64,000 nucleotides of DNA from Heligmosomoides polygyrus polygyrus (Eukaryota; Nematoda; Chromadorea; Rhabditida; Heligmosomidae), in the NCBI GenBank assembly GCA_947396885.1, contig OX377204.1, forward strand, positions 57,461,139 through 57,525,138, given 5' to 3'. The translations under genes were made by a program, and so were the position numbers. The notes below the pieces were generated by a model. That model made no database searches, was not told the origin of the DNA, and saw nothing but the letters and a program-made list of their open reading frames with translations. The first letter of the stretch is position 1; the number at the start of each line of letters is the position of its first letter. Shown piece after piece: positions 12,004 to 23,492 of the stretch.

Positions 12004-13075
12004 CATCTCGTTGGCTCGTTGGGTGTCGTTGTGGTTGACAATAGTTGCGCGCACGCTTTCAGACCTCCTTTTCAGGTCTATAACGAAGTGTTTAGCAAAA
12101 ACTAACTGTGGTTTTAAACTCCACTCACAGGGCCCTACGTCCTGGCAAAACGGCATCGCAAAAGCTCACCATGAGTTGAGAACCTTTCCTTGTTAGTAAT
12201 TCTCCGCACTCGCTCGCGCTACTCTTGGCCATTTCTGTAACGAACGTTTGCTCTCCGAGAGTCTGCAGCATCATAAACGGATTAGATAGGGTGAGTACCA
12301 CAAACTCAGCCCCACCACCAAAAATGGAGTTGAAAACTGCAAAACCAGCTCGACCTTCTCTTCAAATGCTACGCGCTCGGTTTTATCCCACTTTGTATAT
12401 TAATTTGCTCGCCCCTATGAAGTACAATGTAAGCCGGTAGAAGGATCAGTGGCGTATGTTCTCCACATAAGTGTAGCAACTTTCTAGACTCCGCTTTCAA
12501 TCACGAATGATGTTCGATGGCGGATTTGCTTCAGTTCCATTCGGTAGTGTTACTTGAATCTGTTATAAACAAACTGACTAGACCTCACTACCAGGGACGT
12601 GGATCTAGAATACTCGACTTTCTCTAAGAAACTGCCTCAATGTCTTTATACGGGCTGGAATGGAACGACCATTGACAGTAGGAATGCGATGTGTCTTGCT
12701 AACGCTGGTCCGATGCTCGGCCTCTTAGACATTACAAATAATGTACTGCACTTGTTTCTCCTCTCGAATTGCTCCGATTCCAAACGACAGCCCAGAAATG
12801 GAAAAACTAGTTAGACGAAGAGAAAGGTCGAATTCGAGAAGCATGTGCACAGAACGGTGTCTTCTACCACAGTAACACATTAGATCATAAAGGACAACTC
12901 TCACGGGAAGCGGGAATGAGCTACAAGAGGACAGCATTAGGGTGTGCACATCTTTATAACCCGGTTCACCACATAAATTTGGACGCCAGTTGGTTGTGAT
13001 CAAAGATCACATTTACAAAGATTTACGATTTACGACCCAAAATAGCCGTAAATCGTAAATCGTAATTACGCACAC

Positions 13076-13610
13076 TTTTGGTCGATACACCTTTGGGGAG
13101 CACAGGTTGCGAAGTAATAGTGGTGCAGTGATTGGAGTGGCGGCGACGATCCTAACTTGCGAGGTCGACATTGCAGAAGAACCAAGAAAGAACCTCGCAA
13201 TCAATAGGAAGGAGGAACGGGTGGCCGTAACCCAGGAGTTGGCTCCATTTGCCGACCCCTGTGGGCTTGACTCCAGGAATCAGGTCGCCGAGGGGCTGAT
13301 CTGAAGAGAGGGCCTCATTCACCCACATTCGTCTCTTTCCGAAGGATGAGTTAACAGCCTTTCGGCTGTTTACATAAGGTCAGTTGGGCTATCTTCATTG
13401 TGGTTCGTCTCTTTCTCTCTTTAGATTCTGAGATGGTTGAAACTTTAAATGACTCCTTGACGGGTAATTTCTCTAACTCCCCTTGTCTTTTCTAGGCTCA
13501 GAAGAAGGTGATTACGCCAAAACGTAAGCCCAATAAAGGCTCGATATCAATCTTGGCTCGACAGCTCTACGACTATCTTCCGTATTGTTCGGAGTCCATA
13601 CATATTAACC
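13076..13610 (+). mobile_element. Penelope-like element, copy B, 3' portion
   Basis: Continuation of copy B after the 3-kb insertion: TFGEHRLRSNSGAVIGVAAT, then EVDIAEEPRKN and KEERVAVTQELAPFADPCG. This is the C-terminal end of the GIY-YIG region, equivalent to 7401-7180 of copy A. It is followed by a 3' UTR matching copy A (ggctgtttacataagg, gacagctctacgactatcttcc), which has an extra roughly 50-bp segment and a terminal deletion. Confidence 0.85.
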
Positions 13611-13619
13611 CGAGTAAAA

Positions 13620-16600
13620 GTTGACTAGAGTTGCAGCTGTGAAAGCTGCACCATGATATATAATGACTCTCACGCTTGTTCTTCTCTCTAGAAGATTTGT
13701 CGAGTAGTCGGGCTAGAGGATAGCGTAGTCTTCTCATGAGCGATTAGTCAAGGTCTTGAATCCTGTGTGGGCATGCTTCACGCGTTTCTTCAAAACTTCA
13801 AAATTCGTGCTTTGAGTCGATCGGTGTAGGCGATGACAATGCAGTAAGTGTAGGAGCAGTTCGCATGCTGCTCACTTTTCAACCTACAATTAGTATGAAA
13901 CAATAACTCTCAACAAAGCGAGATTATTCTCCGTAACGGTCCCACACAAGGAACGCTGAACTGGCATAGAACACTACGGTGAATATTGTGTCTCAATCAA
14001 TACGACTTCAATATGTTCGCTATCCTTTATGGTAATTTCTTTACCCCATTCAGTAAGAGAGCATTCAATGGCTAACTGTATTCAAAAATTAGCGAATGTA
14101 TCACTACTCTGTTTGCTAAGAGATATATAGGGCTGAACGGATTTTTGCACCACGGCGCGGTATATGGGTTTCATTCGTTGTTTGCATTTCCCTCTAATAT
14201 TCATGTAATTTGAGACCGCAAGTGGCTCATTGGAGCGCACCTTATAAGACTCTTTAACGAGGGGTTTAAACTTTGAAGAAACCTCTAACAGAGAAGACGT
14301 ATAAGCAGAAGAAGAAGCAAGTAGAAAAATGCTGGAAAGGGAACTTGATGTTTCCACTGTCTCCGTCGACTAAGAAAGGGTAGGTCTTGCTTTATCTCCC
14401 AAAGCCCAAGCCAGTTAATGCCATTTTGAGTCCTATCGCTGATCCTATTCTATCATTTCGGTAAATTGGTTGTTCCATCGAAAAGTTCTTCCATGCTCCA
14501 CGCCGTGCAGTTCTCCTTACTGTAACATATGTTCGTCTACATAACCTTGCTGTTTCTCTTTCAGTAAGGCAATTCTAATTAGGGTTCACATATGTGCATA
14601 TCTCTTCGAATATTTTGAAGTTCCCGTATAAATGGAAGGATCAGCCACTTTGAAAGCCTTTCCTGCAGCCCCACTTCTGCTCGTTCAGCCTCATCTCGCC
14701 GTGAAATCTCGCCCAAACAGCACACTTCACCGAGTCACATTACCGTAATACATTGAGTAAGGGGGACACCTAACGTAGCGCACCCGATTTAGGATCAAAT
14801 TTTTTCTAATTCTATTGTATTCAATTGAGTGCACGCGAAACTATTATAGTTTACCGGTACCAGCAATGTATTTGAATTACTGTGAGTGAAATCACTAGCA
14901 TATGATCGCTCTTCTAAAGGGTAGCCCATTAATAAAGATAAAAGCATAAAGGGTTTAATTGCCCAAACTTGAGGCCCATAAATGCTGCAGCAAAATTCTG
15001 TGGCCTCCCTAAGGGCACTCATTAATTGTCTTGGTCTCTACAACAGGCACATGTTGGCGCTATGCTTCTTAATTCATATTGAAGAGGGCTTTCGTTATAA
15101 GCGAACAATGTCTACTGCTGGTACATGTTGAACAACTTCTGTTACATTCCTAAGTCGCTAAATTTCCTCACTGATTAATCCCCAGTGCCTTCCTCATAGT
15201 GAACATTAGATGAGTGCATCTATGCTACATACAATTGAAGAACATATTGGTTTGCACATCATACGCAATGCAGCAGCGGGTGGAGCAAGTTCAATATTCA
15301 GTCGTGTGCGTAGCTCATTCCTATACTATGCACCGTGTAGAGCGCAACAAGCAAATTGAGAAGCTCAGCAAGATCGTAAGTGGAGCAAAGACTCAACGAA
15401 GAGCGGAGTAGGGTGGAAAGGAAAAATGTATTGGCGTAGTCGGAGCGCGCCGCAGAGCTGCGCTCCTGCAGCTGTCTCCTTTCTTGAAAAATTTCTCATA
15501 ACTGAGCCATTCCAAAAACGCCAAAAACCGTTTTTGGGACCGCTCTAAGAAACCTCGTCACAAGCATGATATTGCCATATGGGCATAAAATCCAATCCTT
15601 TATCGCTTATCTTCCCCCTCCCGCGGCTTCATAAATACGCTCATTGGTATTCTCAAAGTCATCAAGAACTCATTCTCCACTTCGGCACTGCACTGCCCGG
15701 CTGCGCTTCAAAGGCCCTCGCACACTTCTGCGGCGTTGCCGCTGCCCTATCCTTAACCATAGGGTAGGGACGCAAAGCTCGCCGTCGACGGGGACCGCGC
15801 GGGCGCGACCTCTTTCGCGAGCGGCGGGGCGCGCGGCGGAGGCGACGCAGCCGGAGCGGCGGCGGCGATAATGATTTGAATCATTATCGAAGTTCCCGTA
15901 TAAATGGAAGTTTTGGAAGTCATCAGCGGCGCCCGCGGCCGCCGCTGGGCGGGATGACTCATTGTTCTCGCCGTCCGCTGCCCGCCGCTCGCCACAAAAG
16001 TGTGCGGAGGTCTTTAGCCATCGCTCCAGTATCGCTCTTTGCTTGGTGCCAGGTGTTCAGAGTATATTTTTTGATGAAAACCCGAACAACGAAAAAAATC
16101 AACCGTTGTGGCTATTAGAGAAGTGAACTTCTAGTCAAAATAGACAACATAGAGCCTAACAGGAGCAACATTTGCAATGAAACGACCGCACGTACGAAGG
16201 AACGGCGTGAAATGCGGGGCGCTATTCGAAATATTCTGCAATTGCACAACTTATGGAGACGTTCAGAGCGTTCGCGTGGCGTCGCGAAGCCCACTGTCGC
16301 GCTCTCCTGCGAGGGTGTTGGTGCTATGAACACCGTGCGTTCGAAACGATAGCGTGGAAGCTAATCACCGAGCGATGAGCAAACAGCGATACCATCACCG
16401 CGTGGCGACTGATAATCGCGCTGATAGTTGCGTGCGACAAAGTGTCAGCTGCAGAACAGGTATGAACAACTCGCGACGGGGCGACGCGACGTCGCTTGAT
16501 CGATATGGGGGATTATCATTACGTCGCGTCGCGCCGCGATGCTGCTTTGAACGTCCCCTATGACGCCTAAAAAGATTACGGTGTAGAGATTGTGCCCGTA

Positions 16601-17130
16601 TGGTAGAATAATTTCTATCGCACACGAAGATTGGATTCACATGGAAAGTGCTCATCTTCTACGAATTTGTCATGTCTCCCTACACACTCTAAGTTTCAGT
16701 GTTAAAAAGTGTGAAATCAGTAGAAATCTTCAACCGATAGACACATAAATATAGAAACAATATAAAACCATCTTTTTCTATCCAATCTCGCTAGTTAGGA
16801 GCAAAATTCACATTTCGGTAGACTACAGATGAAAATACATGGAAGTTATATCCCGTCCATCTGTCCAACGTCGAACCTACAAAATAGCCATGAAATTCCT
16901 CTTGAACTACGATATTAGTTTACTTAGCCTCTAAGAAAAGAACTGCACTATATACCATAAAAACACAGCGGCGCGGCATTGTAATGGAAAAAATAAGGAC
17001 TAAAATTCCGAGACGAGACGCAGCCCATAAAGCTACCAACACGACCTGAACCTCTCGTCAAGCTAGGGGGAACACTTATGCAAAGTAATGCTCCGCCTCT
17101 GTACCACACGGGCAAATACTGTCTCAAATT
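13620..17130. other. Unassigned region with a GC-rich patch
   Basis: No gene, transposon domain or RNA gene is recognised. Two copies of gaagttcccgtataaatggaag (14620-14641 and 15891-15912) show that dispersed repeats are present. 15560-16030 is strongly GC-rich (gcggcg-type runs) and flanked by AT-rich DNA, so it is probably an unclassified repeat. An SL1-like 22-mer at 14952-14973 is discussed in the findings. Confidence 0.4.
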
Positions 17131-17139
17131 GTATTAAAT

Positions 17140-17305
17140 GTGGTCCTTTCTTGTATATTCCATGATCGACTGTCGTTGAATCTTGGCATGACGTTGATAC
17201 CAATAGAACTGTTCGAGCTGTGGAGCCAAGATTGTTAACCACACTTTATTCGGCTGACGTTTCGGCATAACCGCCTTCTTTCAGAGCCTGGAAAAGTCAA
17301 GCGAG
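17140..17305 (-). mobile_element. Penelope-like element, copy C (3' UTR fragment)
   Basis: Matches the 3' UTR of copies A and B: tattccatg-cgactgtc-ttgaat, gccaagattg, tttattcggct-acgttt-ggcataa and agggcctgg-aaagtcaagg. It is in the same orientation as copy A. No coding part is present, so it is a heavily 5'-truncated insertion. Confidence 0.75.
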
Positions 17306-17309
17306 GTTT

Positions 17310-19885
17310 GAAAGGCTACTCGTCCAAGAACTATTTCAAGCCACAGGAGTTTCCGGAATTAATAGGAAAAGGAGACGAAATGGGAGTCCTTCCTTGTCTT
17401 CTATACGGCTACGTTTTTGTTGCAGCATTCATATGGGCCACTCTGCTGGATATGAATGTGCTTATTACTGAAAAATGCAACTTTAGATAGAGTGGTGCTG
17501 AAATCAGTACTTTGAATTTGCCTGTTTTTGTCTCCTGATCTCTTGGTGTTTCTCGTTTTTTCTGCGTTCTGACAAATGCGACTTTATTCTTCTAGTTTTT
17601 TTTCAAAACTTGGTGCAGCGGCTTCCCTTTTGTCTACTCACTGGTTTCTGAACTCGATTTGATGCTTAATTCTGTGCAGTCAAGATTGGTACGTGGAAAA
17701 ATTCATTTGTGCCATTTCTTTTTTTCGAAGGCACGGCCTTCTGTGAACGAATGTAGCAATGTCACTACCAACTATAGTGCGCAGATACTGGCTTGTTCGC
17801 TAACTTTGCGGCTGATCTACCTACTAAGAGGACTAGTTACATTATTACATTCAATGTTTGGAGGTCGTACCTTTGAAGACGGCGAAAAGGTCGAGAGGTT
17901 AGTTGAAGTTCTTTGCTTTCCCCCATAGCTGATAGGGAAGTAAGCATCACAGCAAGCATCGATGCTGATGTTTCCAGAAGAAAGGACATTTAGACTGAGA
18001 TATTTTTGCTTTTTCAGACGGCCAGCATTTTCACTACACGACTACTGCGCTTGCGGTGCCTCTTCAACAATTGGATGCCGGCTGTTTGCCTCAGCGTTCC
18101 TCATCCATCCATTGCCATATGAGAGCTGATTGGCAGGTGCATACCGGTTGCATCCCCGCTCCAATCCCTTTCTTGGTTGCGGTTCGAAGGCTAACCATGC
18201 TAGCCAGAAGGAAGGGAGCGCAGTAGCAATCAACTCATATCAGTGGGCCCTATTACACCTCAACGACCAAGCGCGCCCGACGCACCACCTGTGACCAGCT
18301 CTCCGCTCGGCGTCTCTCAGCGCAGTCGGCCGACGCATTGTGACCTGCCCTACATTGGCCTTGCTCCCACGTTGGCTTCAATCACTTCAGAGCAATGCCC
18401 AAGTCAAGGGGTTTGAACGCTTTCACCTGACATCGTAGGTTGCGGTTCTTAAACCTCAGTGATCGATCGATTTCTTCCTAACGAGTTTTCCTCATGCGGC
18501 TCGAGATTATAGTACTGGATTCCTTCGCGGTGAAGATCCCACTTCAATGTCGGTGAGAGTTGCAATAACTGTTTCGAAGTCTACAAGCAAGATTAGAGGG
18601 AGAAGTCAACAGGCTGATGTTAAGGAGCTCTTGCCGCACATCGCACGTTATTTTTTGCACCAGCTTCTTTTTAATTTCATAGCCAAATCTTGATGAACAG
18701 TTTTGCTTAACAAGGAAATAGGCATGTGCCACAGCTTTGTTGGGAGGTACTGCGCATGATGGGCGCGCGAAGCGCGATCGGAAGAGGTTGTGGCTGTCAC
18801 GACCTCCCGATACCAGGAGGTTCGGATTTCTTGCTTAGGCCTACAGGTGAACTGCTACGAGACTTGCTTAGGAAAGGTATCGTTTATCGGCTGGCCTCCG
18901 CAAGTCATTGTGTAGGCCAAATATGCATTCAAATCGATTCCACGACATCCCGTAGAAGTGAAATACGTGGAGCAACTCAAAAGTGATTGACCAACGCCGC
19001 CTTTTATCCCTTACCCTTCACTCTGCGTGAAGGCGTAACGGGGATATACGTTCGTTTTCCAGCAAGCATCGGCGTGGTCTTCATCGTTGCGGTCGGGATT
19101 TTAGCGCTGACTTGGTCCTATTTTCTCATCATTCTGAACCGAAATAATTAAGATAGAACTGCTACCAATGCTATTCTTCTGATACTTGAAGATAATTACG
19201 CACTTAGTCGAGCTTAGAAGAAGAACAAAAATTCCACTAGTGGGTATGGTACTAACAGCAGCTTATTCTGGCGGAAGCGGGTGTAGTTACTTGCTTTTTC
19301 CCGGCAGACTTTACGAAGAGATCTGAATCCCACACGAGTTCGTTGATTTTTCTTCCTCACGAAAATTAGGTGTACCTCTAGAACGCATCAACTGTGGAGG
19401 TCAGCAAGGCGCCTCATGTAAACCTGGCACATATACTTAGAGCTGCCTCTTTTGCGGGAATGCCCACAGACATCTCTTCTCGCGTCAGACTTCTTGCGTG
19501 TTTAGGATTCCCGAGGAGCCGTTTTCAGCTTGTTTTTAAGCACGGTGTTGTAAATCGACAATTGCGCTCTGGCCCCTATATGCCCTTCAGGAGGCTGTAA
19601 GAGATATCGCCCACCCAGTGAAAGTCTTTTTCCTTCTTCTTCCGGTTTCTTGCTCTGCATGCTGATATTACCATAGTTTGCTCCAAAAATGACATCAGAT
19701 TCGAGTCGCGACTCATTTACAAGAGTAAAAGTGGAACAACTCATGCCGTTAGTGCTATGGTTATAGTTTCACAGACAAGAAATGCTAGACTTCTCTCGTC
19801 AATGGATTCGTGTGCTTCCCCGGTTAGTGAGAAGTTCAGGAACACATGGTTAAATGAAGTTCTGTTAGATGTCTAGAGAGTATGA
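17310..19885. other. Unassigned region
   Basis: No recognisable gene. 17308-17490 is a 60-codon open frame with a hydrophobic segment, which I cannot assign. 18740-19010 is a diverged relative of the SINE at 27637, listed separately. 19502-19744 (-) has weak similarity to the gene fragment at 11453-11791. Confidence 0.4.
18740..19010 (+). repeat. Diverged tRNA-derived SINE copy
   Basis: Shares with the SINE at 27637-27955 the blocks cccgataccagg, ggttcggatttc, ggccggc/tggcctccgcaagtcattgt, and catatgcattcaa, ending near a tttatccctta tract. The box A region is disrupted by gcgcgcgaagcgcg. It is an old non-functional copy. Confidence 0.55.
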
Positions 19886-19889
19886 AAGG

Positions 19890-19892
19890 CAT

Positions 19893-19967
<75 letters not shown>

Positions 19968-21503
19968 TTCAGAGCATAAGCATGACACTCACACGCAAAA
20001 CAAATGAAAAAAGCAACAAGTTCTACCAAAAAAGTCACAAAACAACGATCTGACGTAGAAAAGAGGCACCTGTAATTCTGAAGGCAGCTATGAATAGAAT
20101 TTAGTCAACGGCGAAATTTAGTCAATTGCAATTTCTTGAAAACATGCACGGATAAGGACAGGAGATTTTTGTTTTCCGCAAGCACAGAGTTGAGCTCCCG
20201 GAGCCTTTTATATGTCAAAAATGAAGGTCTAATCGTGGTTTTTACAATAGGAACCTGCAGACGGAGCCTACTTCTTTTTGTTCGTACTACTTGACCACCG
20301 AAGAAATGTGAAGGGCTTATGAGGAGATTGCCCGTGAGAATCTTGAACAGCATTTTTAGATCAGCGACCTCCCTTCTACACACCAAAGGATTTAGTCCAA
20401 GTATCCTATTTCTTTCTCTGCCGTTTGGGATTTGCGAATAATCTACGCCAAAGTATCTCATCGTGAGTTTTCGGGTAAAATTATTTTGAACGCTCTCCAA
20501 CACATCAATGTCTTTTTTCTCGACGTGGTTGAAGACCGTTGTAGCAAACTCTACTGCGGGTCGTACGTATGTTTTGTAAGCAAGTAAAAGCGTTTCAGGA
20601 TTTTTGCTTTTTAAAACCTTGAAGAGATTATATGTACGACAGTTAGCCATTTTGACCACACCCTTATAATGCATATCAAGATTGAGCTTCTTAGTTATTA
20701 AGAAACCTAAATCTCGGACATCATCAACTACCTTTTGACCAACATTTTTTAACTTATAAACAGGTATCGCTGCCGTGTTATTCGCTACTAAAGGTGAGAA
20801 AGACGATTTCTCTGGGGGGTGCAAGTGGAAGATCCCACTTGTTAGCCCAACTGATTATGTAGTTAAGAGCTGCTTGGGCGGTGTGAGTGTCCTGGTCTTC
20901 CTTTATTGTTTACATCATCAGCGTACATTTTGCACGTCACCCCCAACTTCAGGATTGATTCTGGAACCTCATAGGCTGGAGAGATTTGTGCGTCCACTCC
21001 GTTATCCTTGATGAATCCCGACAATGTTCATTTTGAACAATAGCCTTTCCACAGGCGCCTTGTCGAAAGCCTTGGATAGTCTAGATATTCCACGTCTACT
21101 CTATTTTTAGTTTCCATAGTTACTGTCCAGTCATTAAGGGATGTCAGCATGGATGATTCCACAGACCTTCCTTGTAAAAAGCCAAATTGATTGCCAGAGA
21201 TAATCTTATGGTTTTCTAAGTGCGTAACAATACGTTTTTTGACGATTTTTTCGAAGATCCTAGCAAACACAGAAGTAATACATATAGGACGATACTTCTT
21301 TGGATCACTTAGCGGAGACTTTTTGGTATGGACGTAAGGAAAGCGTGCTTCCATCTTTTTGGCACTTCAGATGTCATAATACTGAAATTGAAAATATGTT
21401 CTAGGCGGTAAAGTATGTGGCTTAAAATCTGTTTAATAAAGCTTAGAAGAATCGAAGTCAGGAGAGATGAAGGACGATTTTGACCATTTTGAGAGAATGT
21501 CAT
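19890..21503 (-). pseudogene. CR1/Jockey-like LINE fragment (same family as LINE-B) with (AAAT)n tail
   Basis: A minus-strand reverse transcriptase remnant. 21503-21309 reads SEVPKRWKHAFLTSIPK. 21354-21028 contains KKYRPICITSVFARIFEKI and ISGNQFGFLQGRS. A deletion removes most of the palm, including YADD, between about 21040 and 20830. 20824-20105 holds the thumb and C-terminal region (DVRDLGFLITKKLN, LLAYKTYVRPAVEFATTVF, LESVQNNFTRK, NLLSLSVHVFKKLQ), ending in a stop. About 130 bp downstream the element ends in an (ATTT)n tract at 19892-19967, which is an (AAAT)n tail on its own strand. Sequence is close to LINE-B at 48043-49405. Confidence 0.88.
19892..19967. repeat. (ATTT)n microsatellite, about 19 units
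   Basis: A near-perfect run of attt. It is the 3' tail of the minus-strand LINE fragment, and a shorter tail of the same motif ends LINE-A at 50693-50723. Confidence 0.95.
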
Positions 21504-21509
21504 AGATTT

Positions 21510-23490
21510 GTTCCCTGTGGAACCACGGAGAAGCGTCCATTTAGGGAATACAAAGCAGCTTCTGACGTCATATCTGATGCACTTCTGAAGAAATGGCGAA
21601 TATATATGTCATTTCCGCTTCCATGTTTCGTGTTCCAATTTCTGGCCATTTTTGAGCGCTTCCGTTCCGCCTTTCGGCTTCCGCTTTTTTCAACAACAAA
21701 AAAATTCATGCTGCTCCGGATGCCATCTACGGACAGCGAACAGCGGCCGGTAGTTCCACAGCTCCACGTTCGAACTGCTAGAATGCTACTCGAATCAACG
21801 CCGTGCTTTTGATTGGCGAAAACGCCTCCCGTAGAAATGAAAACGATGTGAATAGCCTGAATCGCATCGACCACACCCGGTACAAATTGTGATGGAGACC
21901 GCGAATGTGTGGCCTCTCCCAATGAGAATCGTTTTGAAAGGCGCCATTGTAGTTCTCGAGATCGATTCGCGCTCTTCGTGCAGCACCCACCGAACACAAT
22001 GGCTAAATGATGATAAAACCTCTGCTCTTCTAGCTTCATACAAAACTGCCCTAACCTGGAATTCATGTGATGATTGCATTCTACACTCGACGACGTGTTG
22101 CGCTACTTGATTGATCAGGGTGCGATCCCCACTGCACTAACAGAGGTCGCAGAGATTGCTCGTTTTTCGCAGTTGATTTAGTTGTAACCCCGCCCCCGTT
22201 CAGTCTAATTAGCAACTTTGAGTTCAAGATTAAAGTTCGTGTCACAACTATGGACCCACTTTTGGCTGTTTTTGCACGAACAAGCTCATACCGTCATTAT
22301 AACTGATGTAGCCAGCGATGCATAGAGCCGGAGCACTGCCATCCGACGTTTCCCAGGAAAAAACTGAGCTGCATCTGTGTGAGTCGCACTTTAAGTGAGC
22401 GTATATAGACACCGCACTGAGTAGCCACATTATCACTGTCTTGTTCGTTCATCGGTTGACTCTTTGTGAGGTGTTGATTCGTATCGCCAAAGGGTAGGAA
22501 GGGCTGAGTTTCGCAAAGAGGTATACAACCACTAGATCCAAACTTTAGAGCTGCTCCAGCGTGAATCCACTGCCAGGCCAAGTTCGCTCACTAGAGCGAG
22601 TGCTCCAAAGCCAAATGAAAATTCATGTAGTAACGAACACTTCGTCTCCATCCTACACTAGACCTCCAATGCGTTCGGGTAATGGTTTTGTAAGCAGGAA
22701 TAAAATTAGCCAGATTAGGGCCAGGGATAAAAACAATTGCTTAAAGTCTTGAAAGAAGTTGGTTCCTCTTCTGGTTAGACCAATGATGCGAAGATGAGCC
22801 TATTTCAAACGTTTCTAAAAATGTTTTCCTAACAGTATTTGAGGAATTTAGGAAAAATCGGGTAATGAAATCAGTAAAGCGGGACCTTAGTCCTAGCTGT
22901 AGTCACGCTTGTTCTAAGTTTTGGAGTCCGGTAGTTAAACTGTTACTTACAAGAGAGTCAACGATGTGGACGAACTCGTAGAACAGCTGCTGTCTTTTGC
23001 AGGGCTTTTAAGGAGGTTCTGAAAGAGCATAGAGCGGCTAATTTTATTGTTAATAAAGATTCAGCATGAGTTAAACTCTGGTAGATCTGTTTAGACCAAT
23101 TTGTTAGAATGATTGGACAGAGGCGCTAGATACAGGACCACGCATGTCCTTTGATCAATTGCCGAAAAAGCTTTGGAGCGTCCCAAAGGGCTTTTTTAAA
23201 TAGCTTCTCAAAAAAACAAGTACTTTTGAAAATAAGCATGTATTTGAGCTCAGCAGCTCGAGCTCTATCTTTTGACATATAGAGTAGAGTTGAACGATGC
23301 GTATAGACCCGACACAATCAATCGAGTGGGCGGGACAACCTGTAGAGCGAGCAACAGGTGGTAGAGTGAGCGCTTGGGGAGATTTATCGGAAATTCCTAG
23401 TTGTCCTAATCAGGAATTGTTCTAAGACTGTTCAGCTTGCCGTGAACAATGCATACAGAATCGAACCTATCAATCGAATGGGCGCGGCAG
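21510..23490. other. Unassigned region
   Basis: Contains a minus-strand open frame of 188 codons (22066-21500), with other frames open over the same interval, no recognised domain, and a run through ordinary repeat-like DNA. I treat it as a chance open frame. 23331-23492 is an extra direct copy of the outer part of the following palindrome. Confidence 0.4.
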
Positions 23491-23492
23491 CC

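Larger units (their letters stand above)
10648..12197. repeat. Long inverted repeat (arms about 390 bp)
   Basis: The left arm (10648-11033) and right arm (11803-12197) are reverse complements with scattered mismatches and a few indels (roughly 90% by eye). Shared landmarks include aaggaaaggtt, cctgaaaaggaggtctgaaagcg, the tRNA-like segment, and gactaccaatgcttacaacaaac at the inner edge. The 770-bp loop holds the gene fragment at 11205-11791. A transcript across it could form a very long hairpin RNA. Confidence 0.85.
10081..13075. mobile_element. 3.0-kb element with TAAATCG-rich ends splitting Penelope copy B
   Basis: The ends are inverted: gtgtgcgtaa at 10081 and ttacgcacac ending at 13075. 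Each end is followed inward by iterations of taaatcgtaaatcg (10110-10190 and 13020-13065). The flanking Penelope frame reads ...KVATR before and YTFGEHRLRSNSGAVIG after, so this is an insertion. Inside are a long inverted repeat (10648-11033 against 11803-12197) carrying a tRNA-like sequence in each arm, and a spliced gene fragment in the loop. No transposase is recognised. I could not define a clean target duplication. Confidence 0.75.

Noticed and set aside
14952..14973. SL1 RNA gene
   Set aside because: The required donor gt after the leader, the Sm-binding site and the rest of the RNA are absent.
21500..22066. 188-codon open frame on the minus strand
   Set aside because: Other frames over the same interval are also open, there is no recognised domain, and no splice or repeat partner is visible. 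Probably compositional chance.
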